Of a stretch of 64,000 bases of DNA, positions 63,668-64,000 are shown in pieces. Within the stretch, counting starts at the first letter, position 1; each line of letters begins with the position of its first letter. Where the stretch lies: positions 310,001 through 374,000 of the forward strand of contig CAWCCQ010000001.1 in assembly GCA_963794215.1 (NCBI GenBank), given 5' to 3'. The notes under the pieces are model-generated. The model was not told where the DNA came from and made no database searches. It worked only from the letters and a program-made list of their open reading frames with translations. Source of the stretch: DATKRB01 sp963794215. GTDB lineage: Bacteria; Actinomycetota; Acidimicrobiia; Acidimicrobiales; RAAP-2. A program made the translations under genes and the position numbers.

Positions 63668-64000
63668 CGACCCGATCGCCGCGAGTTCAGCGGTGCGGGC
63701 TTCGCCGAGCCCACTCTCGAGCTCGTCACGAGTGGCGAGCGCCACGTCGCGCAACCTTGCCGACATCGGCGTGACGCCGAACATGAAGTGCGCCTCGATC
63801 GCTCCGATCAGTTCCACCGCCAGCTCCGCTTGGCCGATGCGGTGCAGCGCGATGACACAGCGCGAGAGCGTGTGCCACTGCTGAGCCCACTCGCCGGAGC
63901 GGTACCAAAGGTCGACGGTCTCCGCTAACCCCGCGCAACCGCGTTCGAGATCGCCGAGGTGGACGAGGAACCCGCACGCCTCGGTCAGCGCGAACGCGCC
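63599..64000 (-). CDS. C-terminal part of a large protein, likely a TPR-containing regulator (cut by window edge)
   Basis: The last 133 residues of a protein whose start lies beyond the right edge. It reads AFALTEACGFLVHLGDLERGCAGLAETVDLWYRSGEWAQQWHTLSRCVIALHRIGQAELAVELIGAIEAHFM, then RDELESGLGEARTAELAAIGSSRPVDAVVHRVRNALLARPLDD. The repeated helical pairs and the ending are like the C-terminal repeats of ATP-binding LuxR/BTAD-type regulators or adenylate-cyclase-linked ATPases. The domains that would decide are outside the window. Confidence 0.55.
   Translation of the reverse strand, partial: GAFALTEACGFLVHLGDLERGCAGLAETVDLWYRSGEWAQQWHTLSRCVIALHRIGQAELAVELIGAIEAHFMFGVTPMSARLRDVALATRDELESGLGEARTAELAAIGSSRPVDAVVHRVRNALLARPLDD

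Overview
This is a high-GC bacterial window that reads as actinobacterial, possibly Acidimicrobiia. The support is the F420-type PPOX reductase, a MoxR/DUF58/VWA locus with an HtrA-like protease, an ECF42-like sigma factor beside a YCII protein, CaiB-type CoA-transferase and DUF35 genes, and frequent GTG starts and 4-bp gene overlaps. The lineage is inference; no rRNA or tRNA gene was recognised.

Layout. 1-300: decayed IS21 transposase. 0.7-5.7 kb: YdeI-like protein, a frameshifted transketolase (minus), then YCII protein plus ECF sigma factor. 6-11.6 kb: a FtsX-type permease with a nonsense codon, a glycogen-debranching-enzyme tail, a YihY/BrkB membrane protein, and a carboxymuconolactone-decarboxylase-like protein. 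12-18.3 kb: a broken 2-hydroxyacid dehydrogenase, then a five-gene minus-strand operon reading protease > MoxR ATPase > DUF58 > VWA > VWA. 19-30.6 kb: DHA2 exporter, broken acyltransferase-SGNH gene, methyltransferase, second decarboxylase-like gene, VOC and SDR genes (both frameshifted), a DNA glycosylase and a toxin-antitoxin pair with an apparently leaderless promoter. 31-35.1 kb: a second orphan FtsX-type permease, then an IS630 element. 35.2-38.6 kb: an OhrR-like MarR regulator divergent from a glutathione peroxidase fused to a SRPBCC domain, then an IS3 element. 38.7-43 kb: F420 PPOX protein and a decayed acyl-CoA catabolism block (tandem CoA-transferase, DUF35, thiolase tail, CoA-transferase fragment). 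43-52.4 kb: small proteins, DUF5996, HIT, hydrolase and FAD monooxygenase (three broken), an MFS exporter, IS256 debris, strong DNA palindromes and a methyltransferase. 52.8-60.1 kb: alkylsulfatase, deacetylase-like protein, TetR, and a DHA2 exporter interrupted by a second, intact IS630 whose removal restores the reading frame, then a HAD protein. 60.7-64 kb: methyltransferase, OsmC protein, a flavin monooxygenase with several frameshifts, and the tail of a large protein at the edge.

Two themes dominate. First, over a dozen recognisable genes carry one or more single-base indels or a nonsense codon, while their neighbours are clean; this is either indel error in the assembly or real decay, and read mapping would decide. 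Second, the window is accessory in character: two IS630, one IS3, IS21 and IS256 remnants, truncated gene tails, and several repeat families in the gaps, including a CGATAAGCACC-type palindrome at three sites and a degenerate ~200-bp sequence at three loci. The best candidates for something new are the peroxidase-SRPBCC fusion with its regulator, the protease-headed MoxR operon, and the dispersed intergenic repeats.
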